Source: Phialocephala subalpina
Lineage: Eukaryota; Ascomycota; Leotiomycetes; Helotiales; Mollisiaceae
Reading direction: 5' to 3'
Assembly: GCA_900073065.1 (NCBI GenBank)
Contig: FJOG01000024.1
Location: 89,115 to 153,114, forward strand
DNA: 64,000 nt
Shown one piece after another: positions 1-11,388 of this stretch; the first letter of the stretch is position 1; each line of letters opens with the position of its first letter. The notes below the pieces were generated by a model. The model was not told the DNA's origin and did not search any database. It saw only the letters and a program-made list of their open reading frames with translations. The translations under genes were made by a program, and so were the position numbers.

Positions 1-2440
1 ATTGGGTCACGAGACGATGGACCCTGGCTTGATGTTCCAGTTGGCTGGGAGCTGAAGGAATTACCCTCCGAACCGCTGTCACACAAGATCGTCGGCGTGG
101 TTGCACTGCAGCTCGGGCTTCGCTTTATTCCAGCCCTGCGGTTCGGCTTGATGATGCTTGTCTCCTCATGAAATATTGGCAATACCAAATATGTGCTGGA
201 CTTACATGTTCAAAGAAGAAGAAAAAACCAGTCCCTCCCCGCCTGAATGAAGGTGGGTAGAGCACTGCGATAATTTATCGACAAAGGATCAGCATTTAGA
301 GTTTGCTTTTGTCGGGTCGGCCAAGGGTGGTCTCAATCGAGGCGGCGGTGGATCATTGAATCGGGAACAGCAAGTTCTGCATAGGACGCCGGATTTCGAT
401 TTCGCGGACCGAGGAGGATTGGGCTCCCGGCTATTGGAACTGCTTTTTCTGTTGGAGCGCAATCCGTGCATTCGAATTTCCCAGCAACGTAATGCTTACG
501 AACACAGAATTGTACCAGATCGGACCCGAATCCGAATAGAGCACCTAAGACAAGATCTCGAGAATTGAGACCAAAGCCGACCGAACTCGGATCCCTCGTG
601 ACGAGTCTCGGCCTCTGGAGGGATTTGCAAGGTCCCGTTTCGATTGAAAGATCCCACTCCAAGCGACCAAAATGAAACTGCGGCTCCAGGCATTGAACGC
701 AGTGGACCTTGGTTCTATTGTTGATGATAAGGAAACGTTTCAGACGATCGTGACAAAAAGAATCATGACGAAAGTGACGAGCTGAAATCAGAAAATGGCG
801 TGTTAGAACAGATGAATGTGGAGTGAAGGTTGATATACTCAGCCCTGCGGTGTCCTAGGCCGGACAACACCAAAATGTGCGTGCGCGATGTACTCAGCAC
901 CTTCAATACCAGAAATAACTCGAGACGCCAATCCGAACGGCATCCACACAAAAACGCGACGAAGTATTCTCTTCTAGTATGTGCTTCCAATTGTCTTGCG
1001 GGTTTGTTAGTAGATGTAGCAATGCCGACGAGCTCAGAAATGGAAATGTGATGTATCGTTTCCAGAGTGAGATTGTGGGTCGCCTAGCGCCTTGCTCTGT
1101 CCCAGTACCATGAACACCCACTGCCTGGATCATCCTATTGGAGATCTAAGGATCGCCTGTGCATGGTGGAGCCCAGAACACGAATTCAAGCTGGAGGAAA
1201 CGATGTGACTCGGGAACGCATCCAACGAATGAAAGAACATGCAGAGGGAATCTCTCAGATCTGCTGAATATGGGTTGCGAACCCTCCGACAGCCAACAAT
1301 GACCCCTTCTCCATTATTGCCCTGATATTTGTTGCAACGTACGTAACTGTTGTCCAAGTATCCAAGTCGCTCGAAACCTTAATTGAACCAAGTGCAGTTT
1401 GGTTTGGGTGCCGCTTTTGCGATTTCGGCAGTACCCCCCTAAAACAGATTGATGAGGATTCCGAGTCGGAAAGCTTGTAGCGCAAGGTCAGAAGAAGCAA
1501 GTTCCTCTACGGAGGTAAGCACACTGAAGGATGTGATCAAAGCGCGCATGAAGTGGCCGCCCAACCCCAGCCGAAGACGGACTGATGTCCGTTATCAGAC
1601 CTTTCTGGCCTTAGACGAGGGTCTTGATAAAGAAAGTTTCGTATCTTACTGCAGTTTTTGTCACTGCCGACTGCATCCTCCACAAGCCGCTTGGAGCTTT
1701 TCTCTGTACGGAAAAACTCTCAATTCCAGTATGCGATGCGATTGCCCCACGGATGTCGTCCGTAGCTCCACGCGCTTCCGCTTAAAAAGCCTGGTCCCTG
1801 TAACGAAGCGGCTCGAAATGACTGGCCGCTCTCAATGGCTGATTTTCCGCGTGTGCCTGGGTCGTTGAGCCTTGTCATACATTACACAAACCATGCCAAA
1901 AGTTGAGCTGCCGATGTTGATCATCTTTTGAAGCACGCCACGGTGGTGATCCTGCTAAATATTGTGACGTATCAAACCTCCTCCCGGTCGTTGACCGATG
2001 ATTCGCTGCCTTGGACCTCCAAACAAACCTCCAAGCAATTATTCCAGGATAGTCATCACACAATCCTTGTATATAATAGCCGGTTGACTGCGTCCGCGGT
2101 GCCGCACCTATCCAGATAGATGGACATCTTGCTGCTCCACTCTCCTGCATCTCGGCTTACTGAATATGAGAGTGATTCAACTTCCACTTGGTACGCTCAA
2201 CATCTTCTAGACTTCCCGTCCAAGTAGCTTTTGAGAGGCTTCGATCCACGTAGAGTTTCACGCCGACCGGGAACCTTACTACTAGGTCGCATTGGAGTAA
2301 GTGGGTGCTCGCAGACGGAAAGGTCCATAGCGCTGTGTTCAATCTCAATGCTAATTGAATTTCAGAGAAACGCAAAGTCAGGCGATAAGTGTCTAGGCGA
2401 TCCAAAGGTCGGCAGGTTCTACGGGCCGCCCCAACTCTCT
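1..2440. other. Gene-poor left end
   Basis: I see no supportable gene here. Open frames on both strands are short, overlap one another, and lack splice-joined extensions, signal peptides or recognisable motifs. The stretch may be intergenic sequence or contain decayed genes I cannot recognise. Confidence 0.5.
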
Positions 2441-2466
2441 CCTGAAGTTGAAGTTGAAAAAAAAAA

Positions 2467-2474
2467 GTATAAAG
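2467..2474 (+). promoter_or_regulatory. TATA-like box for the zinc-ribbon-like gene
   Basis: A GTATAAAG motif directly follows an A-rich run and lies about 150 bp upstream of the ATG at 2625. Position and sequence fit a core promoter element; there is no direct proof of use. Confidence 0.45.
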
Positions 2475-2624
2475 ACGTCCAACCCATCTTCATCTTCCTA
2501 GGCAGTATCGACACGCAGCTCAACACGTTCGTTCTCCTCATTCTCAAAGTTCAAGAAATCTTCACTGTACCGTCTCCAAATCAACAAACCAGCAGGCTTC
2601 AGACTCCATTCCGCAAACTCAATC

Positions 2625-2888
2625 ATGGCTTGCAATTCGAAACTCGAAGGTGTCAAAGGGTCTGAGAGTGGGCGACTGACACATTCCCACAATGCCTTGC
2701 CACCTGCCCCCAATCCAAGTGTGAAATACGCTCCTGTAAGCGACGACTTCCTTCTCCGCATCTCACAATCCTGAATGTTGACAAAGTCGCAGATGACAGG
2801 TGTCAGATGTCCTACTTGCGCTGGCAATGGGCAGGAAGTCTGGGTCATCCCTGGAAGGGCTTGTGCATACTGTGGTACGCACTGCTAG
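2625..2888 (+). CDS. Small zinc-ribbon-like protein (68 aa, two exons)
   Basis: This short gene becomes visible only after splicing. Exon 1 (2625-2735, 37 codons) ends at CCT|GTAAGC. A 57-bp intron closes at CGCAG (2792), and exon 2 (2793-2888) supplies 31 codons and a TAG. The C-terminal half has two CxxC knuckles, CPTCAGNG and CAYCGTHC, about 20 residues apart. That spacing resembles DnaJ-type or small zinc-ribbon modules and should bind one Zn ion. The N-terminal half is hydrophilic with no signal peptide or membrane segment, so a cytosolic or nuclear location is likely. Similar tiny CxxC proteins are common in filamentous fungi and lack a known function. Exact phase, both splice signals and the paired knuckles make a real gene likely. 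Confidence 0.6.
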
Positions 2889-5588
2889 ACTGGCAGTATG
2901 AAACACCTTTCTCATGGAACGCAAACAGAAATTGACAGACATCGCAGGCACAAAATTTCAAATTGCGAGACTCAAAATTCAGCGTCTGAGGAGATCCAGC
3001 ACCTAAAGGATTTGAAAGAACATCTGGAGGCCCAAGGAGAATGGAGTTCAAGGCTGGCGTATGGAGATTGAAAGCATCAATACGCGGTGGCGAATGTCCC
3101 TGCGGTTGGGGTTTGATGAGGAGACAAAAGTTTGGGTAGGGAATTGTGTTTCTAAAACGATAACGATCAGTACACTATAGACATTACATACACGCAACTG
3201 CAACTTACCTTTCATTTGCCGTCATTTCTCATTTGAGGCCACTGGCACCGTGTTTCCAGGGAGTGTGTACCAATGGAAGTCCTAATCATGCAACGTGGCA
3301 ACGAGCGAAGACCCGCTCCATCCACGATGGCCACACAACGTTGACATCGAGGTTGGACTGAGCCGAAGAAGTACTAAATGATCAGAAAGGAACGGTTGAT
3401 GCTTAGAACCAAATCAAGAGGATTACTGCCGCAGGAGAAGGCGCGCCTTTTTGGGGACGAGAACGCGCAGGAAAGAAAAGTGGCTGTTGAAGGCACTCAT
3501 TTCATAAGTTCTTCTGGCGCTTCCGTCTTTATATGTTTTGATCCAAACGAGGTGCCTAAATCCGACTGCGCCTGGGCCGATCGGGCGTATGATGTCTTAC
3601 CCACGTCAGGTTCGAGAGGTCCAGGACCGGGATACGAATTCAGGGTCCTTCCGAGGGAACGAATGAGGTCGCCGAGGCGATCTTGGGTGATACAGTTCTC
3701 CCACTATATTGTTCAGGGTGAGTCTTCCGTGGTCGAGTGTGGTGGCACAAGGCCGATGCAGCAGGGGCAACGGCCAGGCGGAGAATTGACAGCTCACACA
3801 GGACGTGATGGAGGGTGCTCCGAAAGACAACCTCGGGTTACGCAGAGTCTCTCGTGGCTAATAGCACATCGGCGTCGAACATGGGGTCCTGCAAGTCCGA
3901 CCCTTTTCGAAAAATCAAAAACTAGGGGAAGGACAAGCGCGCCACGGAAGGCGTCTGGGCGGCTAAACAACCTTTATCGAGGTAAGAAGAGCCAGTGAAT
4001 CTCGGGGTCCAGTGACGCTTGAATCCATGGAGTGATGCCCGTCTTGTACGAGCGCAAAACACGCGATTGGGCTCTCAATTGATGGTTGAAAGAAGAAGAG
4101 CAACGAAGGATGACTCGGTGGCAGGAGAACGCATCTCCTGATAGAAATAAGATCAATTCGCGGTGACATCGAGTTACAAGACCAGAAAGAGGTCGCAAGA
4201 GATGAGGAATTGTGAGAATTGACAAGTAGAGTGCAGGTAGGCGCGTATAGGGGGGAAAGCAGGTACGAAGATAAGAAAGGAAAGAGAAAGTCGAAGCAAG
4301 AAAAGTTGAATGGCGCTTGAGTTTTCTCGGCCAGTTTTCGGGAACCGAGATTAGACACACGTGATGCTCACTAAATCTCAAAATCTAGCATCGCAAAGAA
4401 GGGTGAACCGTTCTCATCAAACATCGATATCGTCTCTAGCGAGATACCATCGAGATAGTTTCGATGATCTAAGCTAGTGCGTTGGGGCGGCATAGGATGC
4501 GTGCGAAAAGTACTTTCAATTTCTGTGATTTTAATTGTTGAGGCCATATCGGTACCTTCTTGTCACACGATTATTCGCCGCGTGTAGGCAAGTATTCACG
4601 ATGAGCAAGACCAGCGGATATGGTCCGAAGCCATTGCTTTTTCTATAAACTACCCTCAAGTGAAAATTTACAGGCAGAGAGAGGTACTTGCGCTGCGAAC
4701 AGTCTCCCACGTGACTCAAGTTCTTGATGAGAGGTGCCAAGAAGGCTACGCCAGAGGAGCCAAGAGCTTCATTCCTAGAAAACATGTTACCAATATCTGA
4801 TTTGTATCGTTACATGCTACCATTTAGCTCTCATCGAGTATCAGTTGTCCTCGAGTGTGACTCTGTGACTGTCTGTCTTCGGCATTCCCAACTGTAATGA
4901 GGTTGTATCAAGCTTTTATTTTCCGGCTCGTGTGCGGTACTCTACGCCTACCGCGGTCGATCAATACGATGTGTACATATTTTATCTGATCCTGTTTATT
5001 TTGTTCAGCCGCAGGTACGCGACCAACGGTTCTGGGGTACAAATCTGCTCGCTAACGACATTGTAGCCTTAGTAGCGCAATGCCAATTCAATAAACCAAG
5101 GAGGCAATGTTGCAGAGGAACAAGGACAACATTATTTCTATTCACTGTTCATGTCAGATAAATCCAATGTGCGCTCGAATCGGTGCGGTGCCATCCCACA
5201 AATATCGTTTTGTGACTTGTGTACAATAGCGTGCCCGAAGAACTTTTTGCCAGCCCCCAGAATGTCTGTATGAGTCTATCCAAGCCTTCAATCTCCACAC
5301 TTCAGATATCTACAGCCATGTATCGTTGCAATTATTGTCTTTGGCTTTTTCGTCCAAGAACTCAAGGAGGATTGTGGCGAGATCCTCTAATGGAAGGTGA
5401 CCTTAGTCAAGATAGAATTCGGCGGTTTTTATCAGATTGATGGAGCCGAAATGGGACAATGGCTCTTCAGAGCACATTCCGCCCCTCTTTCCATAAAACA
5501 CTCCTCACTCCCCAGGAGTCCAGAAATCATCAACTCACCTCATCTCAGAACCCGGAGAGCACCGGATCTCCAAGTAATAAACACCAAC
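2889..5588. other. Intergenic stretch, no clear gene
   Basis: About 2.7 kb without a supportable gene. The longest open frame (3378-3998, plus strand) has no motif, signal or plausible splice context. The 4.8-5.2 kb part is AT-rich. I see no tRNA, repeat or transposon signature. Confidence 0.45.
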
Positions 5589-6292
5589 ATGAAGCCCACA
5601 ATCCTCCTCCTTGCTCTCGCCTCTGGCACGATCGAAATTCTCGTCAACAAGAGACTCGACTTTGCCAATCATGCTTGCAAGAATGACGAATGCGCAGACT
5701 GTGTGACCGGCACCCAAAACGCACTCTCCTCTCTCAAAACCCGTAAGATTTGCCTTCTCATCTTGCTTCTTACGATAGCCTCACACACATGACCTCGCCT
5801 CTCACGCTCAAGAAATTACTGACATTTTACACCTCAGATAGTGTAGACTGCAAGAAATACTTCGAAGTCACGGCTGTCAAGTCTGGCCACTAGTAAGTAG
5901 TCTCCTCTTCTTCAAACGCAAGTCATCTCAACTAACTTTGGTTTAAGTCACTCGACCTTCACATCAACGGCGGTGCCAACCTATAGTACGCCATAGCTTG
6001 TATAGATCTCAAGGCATACAAGAGTGCTTGCTCGTGCTGGGGCTTCCCCACTACGACGACCAAGACCCATACTCATGGACGCCGTGACCCTGAACCTGTT
6101 CATGATCGCCATCACCAAAATAAGGCGCATCAAAAACACAAGCCGGAAAGTCGAGATGCTGAACCCGAACCCGAACCCGAACCTGTCCACGACCGTCATC
6201 ACCAGAACAAGGAGCATCACCAGCACGACCATCAATCTAACTTAGGATGGACTTTCGCTGGTGCCAGGAGTATTGTGCAGCATGTCGGCTAA
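5589..6292 (+). CDS. Small secreted protein, 3' end uncertain or broken
   Basis: The ATG at 5589 opens a hydrophobic signal-like start (MKPTILLLALASG). Exon 1 ends at 5742 before GTAAGA. The intron closes at CAG (5837), and exon 2 continues in frame with Cys and aromatic residues up to a GTAAGT donor at 5893. Downstream, the frame from 5987 to the TAA at 6290-6292 clearly looks coding: it has an ACIDLKAYKSACSCWG motif of the SACSC-TTTT type seen in fungal extracellular proteins, then a His-rich tail with PEPEPEP. The obvious acceptor (TTTAAG, 5947) does not join to this frame, and an in-frame TAG sits at 5984-5986. An acceptor at 6024 restores the frame but loses part of the motif. It is either a secreted protein with an unusual second intron or an allele with a premature stop. 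Confidence 0.45.
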
Positions 6293-6850
6293 ACTAGCTT
6301 CCTCGATTGTCCTGTCAATGCTGGGAGATTGACGGGCTAGTGGTGCAACCCAAGGTTTCTTTCCGAGGCTCTATTTTACTCTTCTCCTTACATCTTTTCT
6401 CCTTTTGATAAACATTATAGATTGATATTGAGATGTCATTTTGGGCCGATATCGGGTTTTCTATACCGATAAAATATCATTCAACACGGTGATACTGAAG
6501 ACCAACCCTGGCCAGAGTAACCTTTCTCCTGGAGGACTTTCAAAGTCCGAGCACTTCTTGCTATGTTCAGTGCTAAACCACATATGAATCTCTTTTTCAC
6601 CATCTCACGCTCAAAGGAGATATTTCTCAAGTCCTTTTCTGAAACTTCAAGTTCTTTCCATCGACTTCGATGCTGCAATATCGGAAGTCACGTGTAAACA
6701 TTCGCCACCTCCACTCGATGAGGTTCCCTATGACGTTAGCCTAAAAGCAAGGCATATATCAACATCTGACATTCTCTACTTTCTCTCCTTTCCAAAATCG
6801 GCTCAAATCCACTCATAAAACACGACCAAGACGTCAACCCATCACACAGA
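6293..6850. other. Intergenic region
   Basis: No gene is supported. The stretch is moderately AT-rich after 6350 and presumably holds the terminator of the secreted-protein gene and the promoter of the gene at 6851. Confidence 0.5.
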
Positions 6851-7201
6851 ATGTCTTCAAACTTCTCATTCAGCTATTCCTCATCCTCCTACTCCTCCTC
6901 AAGCAGTACCAGAAACGGCCAGCGCTCAGGTCAAGCTTACCACCAAACCACGCAATCAAATCCACAAGGCACAACAATCAACACCCGCTCCCAAAATCTC
7001 GGCGAGCCCATGATTACAGAAACGAGACGTTACGATTCGGAAGGAAAACAGATCTTGGAGGATGGAAGAACGCTTGGAAATGGAGGACGTGGCAATGTGG
7101 ATCGGAGGATTGAGGATGTGAGTGATGATCAAAAGGAGAGGGATAGAAAGTATGAAGAGAGGATGGAGGATGAGTATGCTAAGCGGGAGGGTGGAGCGTG
7201 A
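6851..7201 (+). CDS. Small conserved hydrophilic fungal protein (116 aa)
   Basis: A single-exon gene. The N-terminus is almost pure Ser/Tyr (SSNFSFSYSSSSYSS). The middle has a QNLGEPMITETRRYDSEGK motif, and the C-terminus is highly charged, ending KYEERMEDEYAKREGGA. I recognise the overall pattern (Ser/Tyr-rich head, LGEP..ETR motif, DEYAKREGG end) as that of a short uncharacterised protein widespread in filamentous ascomycetes. There is no signal peptide, membrane segment or catalytic motif. Function is unknown; composition suggests an intrinsically disordered cytosolic or nuclear protein. The start is the first ATG after a pyrimidine/CA-rich leader. Confidence 0.75.
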   Translation: MSSNFSFSYSSSSYSSSSSTRNGQRSGQAYHQTTQSNPQGTTINTRSQNLGEPMITETRRYDSEGKQILEDGRTLGNGGRGNVDRRIEDVSDDQKERDRKYEERMEDEYAKREGGA

Positions 7202-7283
7202 GAGTTGAGGTACGGTTTTGATCAATTTTTCGGGAACATTAATTGTACCTAATTGGAAAGGTAACCACCTAAATTAAAGGTTC

Positions 7284-9659
7284 TCAAGCAAGGACATAAT
7301 ATGCGATCGCACCAGCACCTCCACAGAGCTCAGTTAGGTTTCCTGTACAGACCATATTGCACGATGAATCGGAAAGCAAAGTTGCACCAGATGCCGCGAA
7401 CACTGTGCTTTCTCCGCAGACTATCACATGTTAGTGTCAAAGTTTTTTTTTGCACCTTCGAGTACTCACAGCATTGCTTGCTATATTCTGTTCCTCCAGC
7501 ATCATATCCCAACGCGTAGCATTGTCCAAGACAATACTCAGCCGTCATCGAAGTCAAGGACTCAATCTCGACCCCACTTGCACCAACGTCTCGATTTCCA
7601 TCGATGTCCGTGAAACACCCTTGGTACACCCAAGACTCATTGAATCCAGTCTTCTTGATGCTCGGCACAGGAGCTGCTTGCGGAGTAGAAGAAGAGTACA
7701 AGCTAAGTAGATTTGGACCCCCGCATACCTCAGCACCATTCCCAGAGCAAGTCATGGCACAGTTTGTGTCGGCCGAGGAAAGACTACCACCGTTTTCGAT
7801 ATAGTTGTCGCAAAAGCATTGTGAGCTATATTCTAGACCTGCAATGGAGAAGTTCAAGCTCGAGCAGGTGTTGATACAAGATTCGATAGTGTTGGTGGAG
7901 GAGTCGGGCTGCTGATTAGCGAGAATACGACCATTGGCACCATCAATCCAGCAGCCACTGTAGGACCAACCTGTTGGGAGATCTGCAGGAGCAGAGGTGG
8001 ATGGGGTTGGTGCAGATGTCGATACTGTTGAGGAAGTTGATGACGTTGTGCTGGATGGCACTGAAGTTGAAGAGGACGGAACAGACACAGTTCCGTTGGC
8101 ATTGATGTACTCATACATCGAGAGTCTCGAGTTCCCACCGCATATTTGGGCAGCATTCCCATCACAAGTCCAGGTACATCCTGCGTTCCCGTCAGGCGCC
8201 ACGGTACCTCCGTTCGAGAACTCGTTTCCGCAATGGCATTCATTGTGGTACTCCATTCCAGCGTACACATACCCCGCAGCCTGACAGCTTGCAAGGCACA
8301 ATTCGATAGTCAGCAAGCCGGAATAGGAGCCAACAGTTGTCAAGGTCCGCTCGTATGCCTGATCCGTGTAGCAGCCAAGATATACCCAAGCAGGACCAGC
8401 AGCATAAACATTCAATCGATTTGGCCCTCCGCAAGTCTCTCCTGTGTTTCCACTGCAAGACATATCACACCCAGCTGAGCCGTCAAATGCCTGTCCTTGG
8501 TTGTTCTCGATTCCAGTATCGCAGTAGCATTCATCGCCATATTCCACGCCCGCTATTGTCCAGCCAGCATTGGTACATCCGCTGATGCATTTCTCGACTG
8601 TCAGTGAAGGAATGTTCAATTGGTTTGTGAGAGCACGAGCTCCAACGTTGTCAGTGTAGCATCCAAGTGTAGCCCACGCTGTTGGAAGCGGTATAGTCGT
8701 TACCGGCGTGACAGTGCTCGTTGGCACGACCGAGGATAGAGGTGTAGCTCCTTGATAGCTGTAGAGGTTCATCGCACCTGGCCCACCACAATACTCACTG
8801 GAATTCCCACTGCAAGCCATGTTGCAATTCGACAAGTCTGCAAAGGGTCCTCCGTTGATGTAGCTATTATCACAGTAGCATTGAGACGCGTATTCAGCAC
8901 CAGCCAGTGTGTACCCCGCAGCATGGCAAGCATCAACGCACAGTGCGACTGTCATGACTGATGCTCCACCAGTTGTAGCTATTGAATTGGCCAGAGTACG
9001 AGTACCAACCGAATCTGAGTAGCAACCTTCAGAGACCCAGCCATCGGGTCCTGGGTTGGTCGAGACTGCGGCTGGAGGTGGGGCAGGAGTTGCTCCAACG
9101 AGATAGTACAGATTCATCCGGTCTGGACCACCACATGCTTCTGTCGGAGTCTTCGTGCAAGGCATATAACAATCGGTCTCAGGTTCCTGCGTAGCAATTG
9201 GATTCACGTAGTCGCCACAATCTGGGACAAATGTCAGTGAAAATTGTGTGAAGGACATGAGAAACTTGCAGCATTGTCCACTGTATTCGACGCCAGCAAA
9301 AATATGACCCAGTTGAATGCATTGGTAGACGCAGTTATCATCATCAACGTGCTCTCCGAAATGGCCTTCTATCGCAAGTGTTCGTGATGATTGGCTGTCT
9401 CTGTTTGGGAAGTGTCAACAAAGATTCTGTGTTCTGAGGACAGAACACCCACGAATAGCATCCCATGTATGCCCAACCATCGAAGTCAGGAGGGTTCAGA
9501 GGTTGAGGTAAAGTGGACCCTTGTCTTCCCTGGATGTTGACGGCACTCACGCAGTTGAACTTGGGAGTATTAGCCTGATCCATAACGCTATCCAACCACA
9601 CTCACAAAGGCAATACATGGTAATAGAATGACCGCATGTCGAGGAATCGAATGTCTCAT
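7284..9659 (-). CDS. Secreted protein with six WSC domains (726 aa)
   Basis: Five exons (9659-9606, 9559-9453, 9400-9270, 9221-7470, 7420-7284) sum to exactly 727 codons including the TGA. The protein starts with a hydrophobic signal (RHAVILLPCIAFF) and carries six WSC domains. Each has the GCY/GCF start, a CxxxC pair, EYxxQCYC and a CGGPxxxNLY end. A Ser/Thr/Pro linker separates domains four and five. WSC domains bind carbohydrate and occur in fungal wall-stress sensors and in glycan-binding or oxidase-associated secreted proteins. No transmembrane segment or GPI signal follows, so a soluble secreted glycan-binding protein is most likely. Intron 3 (9269-9222) begins with GC rather than GT; only that splice gives the canonical QCYCGDY motif. 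Confidence 0.88.
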
Positions 9660-10223
9660 GATTCTAGGCAGATCTGAAGCGGGTCCCAAGGTAGGATGCG
9701 ATAGGGCAATTGGAGCTTGGCAAGGACCAAGCAAAGGGAGTGGGAGTGAGTGCCATCCTTAAGGAATCTCACGATGCCGAGCTTTAATAACACGGAAGGG
9801 CCCAGCTGCGTCCAATTCACGGCTGAATTTCAAGTCCCTGCGACGTTGTATCGTAGGCGTTGATAAAGACAGATGCAGAGATTCGCCCGTGCCACAGCGA
9901 GGCGGCGTATTGAATGTTTCCAGAAGCATGACCGTTGCCTTCGGGTAAGGGACCGATTTGGCTTAGCGAGGTGAGCTGGCTTGCATGTGGGGAAATAAGC
10001 ATTCGATGCAGCGGTTCTTTGGGGCCGAGCGGGGCTCCTGCAGGGTACAGTGCATACAGATTGAATTATTGGTACGGAGGTCTATTTCAAAAGTGACGGG
10101 ACTTTAGCGCGATATCCAGAGAGCGATATAGAAATGACAAAGATATAAATTCAGCGGCTTCAAGGTCTCTGTAGAACCATAATCAAAATAAAACAAAGGA
10201 AACAAAATAATATAGGTCAAGAT
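9660..10223. other. Intergenic region
   Basis: No gene is seen. The right part is AT-rich and precedes the 3' end of the decayed membrane-protein gene; the left part is the upstream region of the WSC gene. Confidence 0.5.
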
Positions 10224-11388
10224 TTATGATCCGAAATACGTCCCATCCCAACTCTGCAACAACCCATCCAACCACCCAATCAACTGTCCCCTCAATCCCG
10301 CCGGCGACAAATGCCCAGCACAAATAAATGGCGCCGCCCCCGTATCAACTATCAACCAGATCCTCTCGCTAATACCCGGGGGCAAAGAATATGCATCCAT
10401 GGTCCCCACAACCAAAATCAGCACTAACATCGTCAAGCCAAAAATCATAGTGAACCACGGTCTCTTCAACTGCACAATCCACCAGCTGCGGTGAGGACTC
10501 ACGAACGATAGAATGAGAGCGTCGACACCTTCAATGCATACCGCGAGTAACAAAGTGATCTTAGTCACCATAAGCCATGTATGCTGCCGAGCGCCTGGGA
10601 GGTCAATACATCCGATGATAATCTCCTGTCACTGGATGGAAATTGCAGTCAAGGTCTAGTTCTGAAAGACCGAAGAACCCGAACATAGGTGAGCACCAAG
10701 AGGCTGTGACGGGTTCTGATGGTTGACGGAAGGTCATGACGAGTCCAGCGACTTGAAGACCGAAGATAGTGCGGAAGAGGAGCGAAGAAGTGATGATGAT
10801 GAAGCCTACAAAGAGCGGATGGGAATCGTGGGCTCGGGGATTCGGACATACGTTGGTGCTTTGGCCTTGGCCTGGCACAAGGGGTTGGAAGACCAGTGGA
10901 ATGGGTTCTAATTAAATGTGAGTGAGAGCCTCGACACCATGAAGCGTAGGCCAGGAGACATACGTGCTTGTGAACGATGAAAGATTCCTCTCAATTCTCT
11001 CATCCAGTTTAGATGCACCGCTCTGACCAAGACCACAAGTTGCAGCATAGCTCCGGCATCAATTACTAGTGTCATTGGAGACCACACCAACACATGTTCT
11101 GGAGCCAGCTTTGTAGCCGTATAACCTTGAGCAACGATTGCCACGTTTGAAGATAGCAAGGACGATTGAGAGAGTTTGAACATCCTCCCATCGTGCTACT
11201 CGGGCGACTATCACTGGCAAGTGGATGACGATCTGGAGTACCGCAAATAGCCAGGGTAGGAGAGCACCGCCGACGTCAGGTCGAAGGCAGGACGCTTGAC
11301 AGGTTCGATTTTGTGCAAGAGTGTCCGAAACTTGCCACCACTGTAGTCCAGGGCTGACAGTCTCGTTCGCAGGGATTTGGCACGACAT
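10224..11388 (-). pseudogene. Multi-pass membrane protein with two frame breaks
   Basis: The start at 11388 opens a protein with the segment CLRPDVGGALLPWLFAVLQ, typical of an uncharacterised fungal polytopic membrane family. A phase-1 intron is clear (GTATGT near 10966 to TTAG at 10913). Several hydrophobic helices follow, including GFIIITSSLLFRTIFGLQ and TMLVLILVVGTMDAYSLPP. The frame breaks twice without any possible intron. At about 11157 the text reads correctly only if one G is skipped between CTT and CTA. At about 10626 one G must be skipped between ACA and GAG. Both are +1 shifts. Otherwise the sequence is well preserved, so this is either a very young pseudogene or an intact gene with two assembly indels. 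The function of the family is unknown. Confidence 0.65.

Noticed and set aside
3378..3998. 206-codon open frame on the plus strand
   Set aside because: ATG start but no motif, signal, splice context or protein-like hydrophobic pattern; composition resembles random GC-balanced DNA.
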